From JADYZU01 sp964443055 (GTDB lineage Bacteria > Pseudomonadota > Alphaproteobacteria > Rhodobacterales > Rhodobacteraceae): DNA of 7,194 nt. Location of the stretch: assembly GCA_964443055.1 (NCBI GenBank), contig CAYUBT010000132.1, positions 1 to 7,194 on the forward strand, in the 5' to 3' direction. Both the position numbers and the translations under genes were made by a program. Positions 5,816 to 7,194 of this stretch are shown here, in pieces. Numbering within the stretch: position 1 is the first letter of the stretch; the number at the start of each line of letters is the position of its first letter. The notes beneath the pieces were generated by a model that had not been told where the DNA came from, did no database searches, and worked only from the letters and a program-made list of their open reading frames with translations.

Positions 5816-6399
5816 AGAACACCCTTGGTCGAGGGGATGTCGTCCCGCTGGCGCGGGTCAGGCTCCACCGCCATGCGCAGGGCGCGGGCCACGGCCTTGA
5901 AGGCGGCCTCGGCGATATGGTGGCTGTTCACGCCATGGACCAGATCGACATGCAGGGTGATCCCGCCATGCGTCGACAGCGCCTGGAAGAATTCGCGCAG
6001 GAGTTCCGCATCGAACGCGCCGATCTTCTCGGTGGGCAGGGCGAGATTCCAGGTCAGATAGGGCCTGCCCGACAGATCGAGCGCCGCGCGCACCTGCGCA
6101 TCGTCCATCACCAGCGTGCATTCGCCGTAACGGCGGATTCCGCGTTTGTCACCCAAGGCTGCCGCAAGTGCCTGGCCGAGCGCGATTCCGGTGTCCTCGA
6201 CCGTGTGATGCGCGTCGATATGGAGGTCGCCCTTCGTGTCGATCTTCATGTCGATCAGCGAATGACGCGCAAGCTGGTCGAGCATGTGGTCGAAGAAGCC
6301 GACGCCCGTGTCCATCTCGCGGCGGCCGGTGCCGTCGAGGTCGATCTTCACCTCGATCCGCGTCTCTGCCGTGCTGCGGGCGATCCGAGCCTTGCGCAT
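5812..6399 (-). CDS. hisB: imidazoleglycerol-phosphate dehydratase
   Basis: 195 residues, the standard length of the monofunctional enzyme (no fused phosphatase domain as in E. coli HisB). It dehydrates imidazoleglycerol phosphate to imidazoleacetol phosphate in histidine synthesis, in the cytoplasm, normally as a 24-mer with manganese. The metal-binding and catalytic blocks are intact: GFFDHMLDQLARHS (34-47), DAHHTVED (62-69), a second repeat with NSHHIAEAAFKA (158-169), and a C-terminal STKG (190-193). The start at 6399 has a strong GGGAGGA (plus-strand 6404-6410) just upstream and gives the expected N-terminus MRKARIARSTAET. A possible promoter lies at 6425-6452. The gene is convergent with the symporter, so no other his gene follows in the same transcript, whereas many relatives have hisH, hisA and hisF downstream. 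Confidence 0.98.
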   Translation of the reverse strand: MRKARIARSTAETRIEVKIDLDGTGRREMDTGVGFFDHMLDQLARHSLIDMKIDTKGDLHIDAHHTVEDTGIALGQALAAALGDKRGIRRYGECTLVMDDAQVRAALDLSGRPYLTWNLALPTEKIGAFDAELLREFFQALSTHGGITLHVDLVHGVNSHHIAEAAFKAVARALRMAVEPDPRQRDDIPSTKGVL

Positions 6400-6424
6400 C
6401 GCGTCCTCCCTGATGTTCCGCGCA

Positions 6425-6452
6425 GGTATAGGCCGGGGGCGGGCGGGCGCAA
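6425..6452 (-). promoter_or_regulatory. candidate hisB promoter
   Basis: On the minus strand TTGCGC (plus 6447-6452) is followed after 16 nt by TATACC (plus 6425-6430), a moderate sigma-70-like pair. The -10 ends 25 nt before the hisB ATG, which would give a short leader containing the GGGAGGA ribosome binding site and leave no room for a his attenuator peptide. It rests on motif matching in GC-rich DNA only. Confidence 0.35.
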
Positions 6453-6516
6453 AGAGGTGTTCAGGTGGTCTTTACCTCCCTGTGCGAGACGGATGCAGCA
6501 GCTTGCGGAGAATCCG

Positions 6517-7062
6517 ATGCAGATCCTGATCCTTGATGACGACCCCGCCCAGTCCGCCCGTCTCGCGCATGCGCTCGTCGCCCGGGGCTTTGCGATCACG
6601 GCTTTCGACGGGCTGGCGACGGCCGAGGCGGCGGTGCGGCTCGGCGGTCCCGATCTCCTGATTCTGGCCGAGCGGGCGGGCGGGCGACTCACGCATTCGC
6701 TCGCGCTGCTGGCGGGCTGTGGTGCGAAGCCGATCCCGACGATCTTCCTGACCGCAAGGCAGGGCAGGGCGGCGGCGGAACTGTTCGAACTCGTGCCTTC
6801 GGCAGTGTCGCTGGCTGGGCGCGATGCGCTGCCCGAGACCGTGGCCGAACTCGCGGTCTCGGCGCTGAACGGCGAGGCGCTCCTGGATGCGGGGCCCGGT
6901 GCGCGCGTCGTTCCTGTTGCGGCGCGCGCGACGGTGCCACCGGGGCAGGGGCCGGACAGCGCGCGTCCCCCGGCTGTGCCCGTAGCCCCTGTCAGTCGCA
7001 CCGAACGGGCGGCGGCACTGGCCCTGCTGCCCGCACCCCGGCGCGCGCTGGTGCTGGCATGA
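6517..7062 (+). CDS. degenerate response-regulator receiver protein with Ala/Pro-rich tail
   Basis: 181 residues. The N-terminus MQILILDDDPAQSARLAHAL is a typical receiver (REC) start: beta-1 and the acidic cluster D7-D9. GFAITAF (24-30), PDLLIL (45-50) and PTIFLTAR (74-81, with the conserved Thr79) give beta-2, beta-3 and beta-4. The phosphoacceptor Asp expected right after PDLLIL is Ala51 (then Glu52), and the expected beta-5 segment, SAVSLAGRDALPE, has no Lys. Conventional phosphorylation is therefore unlikely. After about residue 122 the chain is Ala/Pro/Val-rich and probably disordered, with no DNA-binding or enzymatic output domain. The start at 6517 is chosen for GGAG (6507-6510) 6 nt upstream and for the canonical REC N-terminus; an in-frame ATG at 6493 would add 8 residues. 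The frame stays open much further upstream, but that part is antisense to hisB. It is divergent from hisB with no same-strand partner in view. It may be a pseudo-receiver acting by protein contact; its role is unknown. Confidence 0.78.
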   Translation: MQILILDDDPAQSARLAHALVARGFAITAFDGLATAEAAVRLGGPDLLILAERAGGRLTHSLALLAGCGAKPIPTIFLTARQGRAAAELFELVPSAVSLAGRDALPETVAELAVSALNGEALLDAGPGARVVPVAARATVPPGQGPDSARPPAVPVAPVSRTERAAALALLPAPRRALVLA

Positions 7063-7064
7063 GG

Positions 7065-7078
7065 GGGGCGGCGGCCCC
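7065..7078 (+). terminator. short GC hairpin after the receiver-like gene
   Basis: GGGGC (7065-7069) and GCCCC (7074-7078) form a 5-bp stem with a 4-nt loop, two bases after the TGA at 7060-7062. It is short and lacks a T-tract, but a much longer palindrome follows at 7087-7167, so the two together could stop transcription. Confidence 0.25.
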
Positions 7079-7086
7079 ATGCCCTC

Positions 7087-7167
7087 CGTCATTGCGAGGA
7101 GCCGTCAGCCGGTGCGGCAAGCCAGAGACGTGAGGACCGGGTTGCTTCGCTGACGCTCGCAATGACG
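7087..7167. repeat. palindromic intergenic repeat (GTCATTGCGAG type)
   Basis: The outer arms CGTCATTGCGAG (7087-7098) and CTCGCAATGACG (7156-7167) are perfect 12-bp complements. Directly inside, CGTCAGC (7103-7109) pairs with GCTGACG (7149-7155), leaving a 4-nt bulge on one side only. Further in, GCAA (7117-7120) can pair with TTGC (7142-7145). The whole 81-nt unit folds into a long imperfect hairpin. The arm sequence and the inner GGTTGCTTCGCTGACGCTCG are very like a palindromic repeat family I recall as dispersed between genes in many bacterial genomes. It lies just downstream of a gene, as such elements often do. No coding content; other copies are expected elsewhere in the genome. Confidence 0.7.
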
Positions 7168-7194
7168 CGGCGGCGCAGCCGGCCCTCGGGCCCC

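Noticed and set aside
4713..5822. 369-codon open frame on the minus strand
   Set aside because: Antisense to the symporter. The Ser/Thr/Arg-rich product reflects complementary codons of membrane helices.
5803..6516. in-frame upstream extension of the receiver-like gene, giving 419 codons in total
   Set aside because: The extra part is exactly antisense to hisB. Translation from 6517 gives a canonical receiver N-terminus with a ribosome binding site, so a fusion protein is not credible.

Overview
The window looks like a chromosomal segment from a high-GC alphaproteobacterium, most likely a Rhodobacteraceae-type organism. That is inferred from codon bias, from the CgeB-like glycosyltransferase style at 1934-3067 and from the overall gene types; no marker gene here proves it. 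Six protein genes are well supported, plus one small membrane-protein gene. The remaining long open frames are antisense shadows, which are common at this GC content.

Left part (1-3067): after a possible 3' end of an upstream gene (stop at 51-53) comes about 250 bases of apparently non-coding leader holding two perfect 8-bp inverted repeats. Two plus-strand genes follow and overlap by 20 nt. The first is an asparagine-synthase-like ATP-dependent amidotransferase/ligase without a catalytic N-terminal cysteine. The second is a glycosyltransferase of the CgeB/GT1-like type. The overlap suggests translational coupling and a shared role, probably in building or decorating a surface glycan or glycoconjugate. 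This is the least conventional part of the window.

Middle part (3068-5811): a GC-rich nested stem-loop lies between the glycosyltransferase and a convergent, minus-strand classical SDR oxidoreductase (3145-3897). A divergent intergenic region follows. It leads to a two-gene plus-strand transport unit: a 63-residue two-helix membrane protein (DUF3311-like) and, 1 nt after its stop, a sodium:solute symporter of the SSS family.

Right part (5812-7194): hisB (imidazoleglycerol-phosphate dehydratase) lies on the minus strand, convergent with the symporter and not followed by other his genes. Divergent from it is a small response-regulator-like protein whose receiver domain lacks the phosphoacceptor aspartate and the conserved lysine, and which carries an Ala/Pro-rich tail instead of an output domain. 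The window ends in a palindromic, probably dispersed intergenic repeat with arms of the GTCATTGCGAG type.

No RNA gene, CRISPR array, transposase or prophage feature was seen. The only element that might be mobile or dispersed is the palindrome at 7087-7167.
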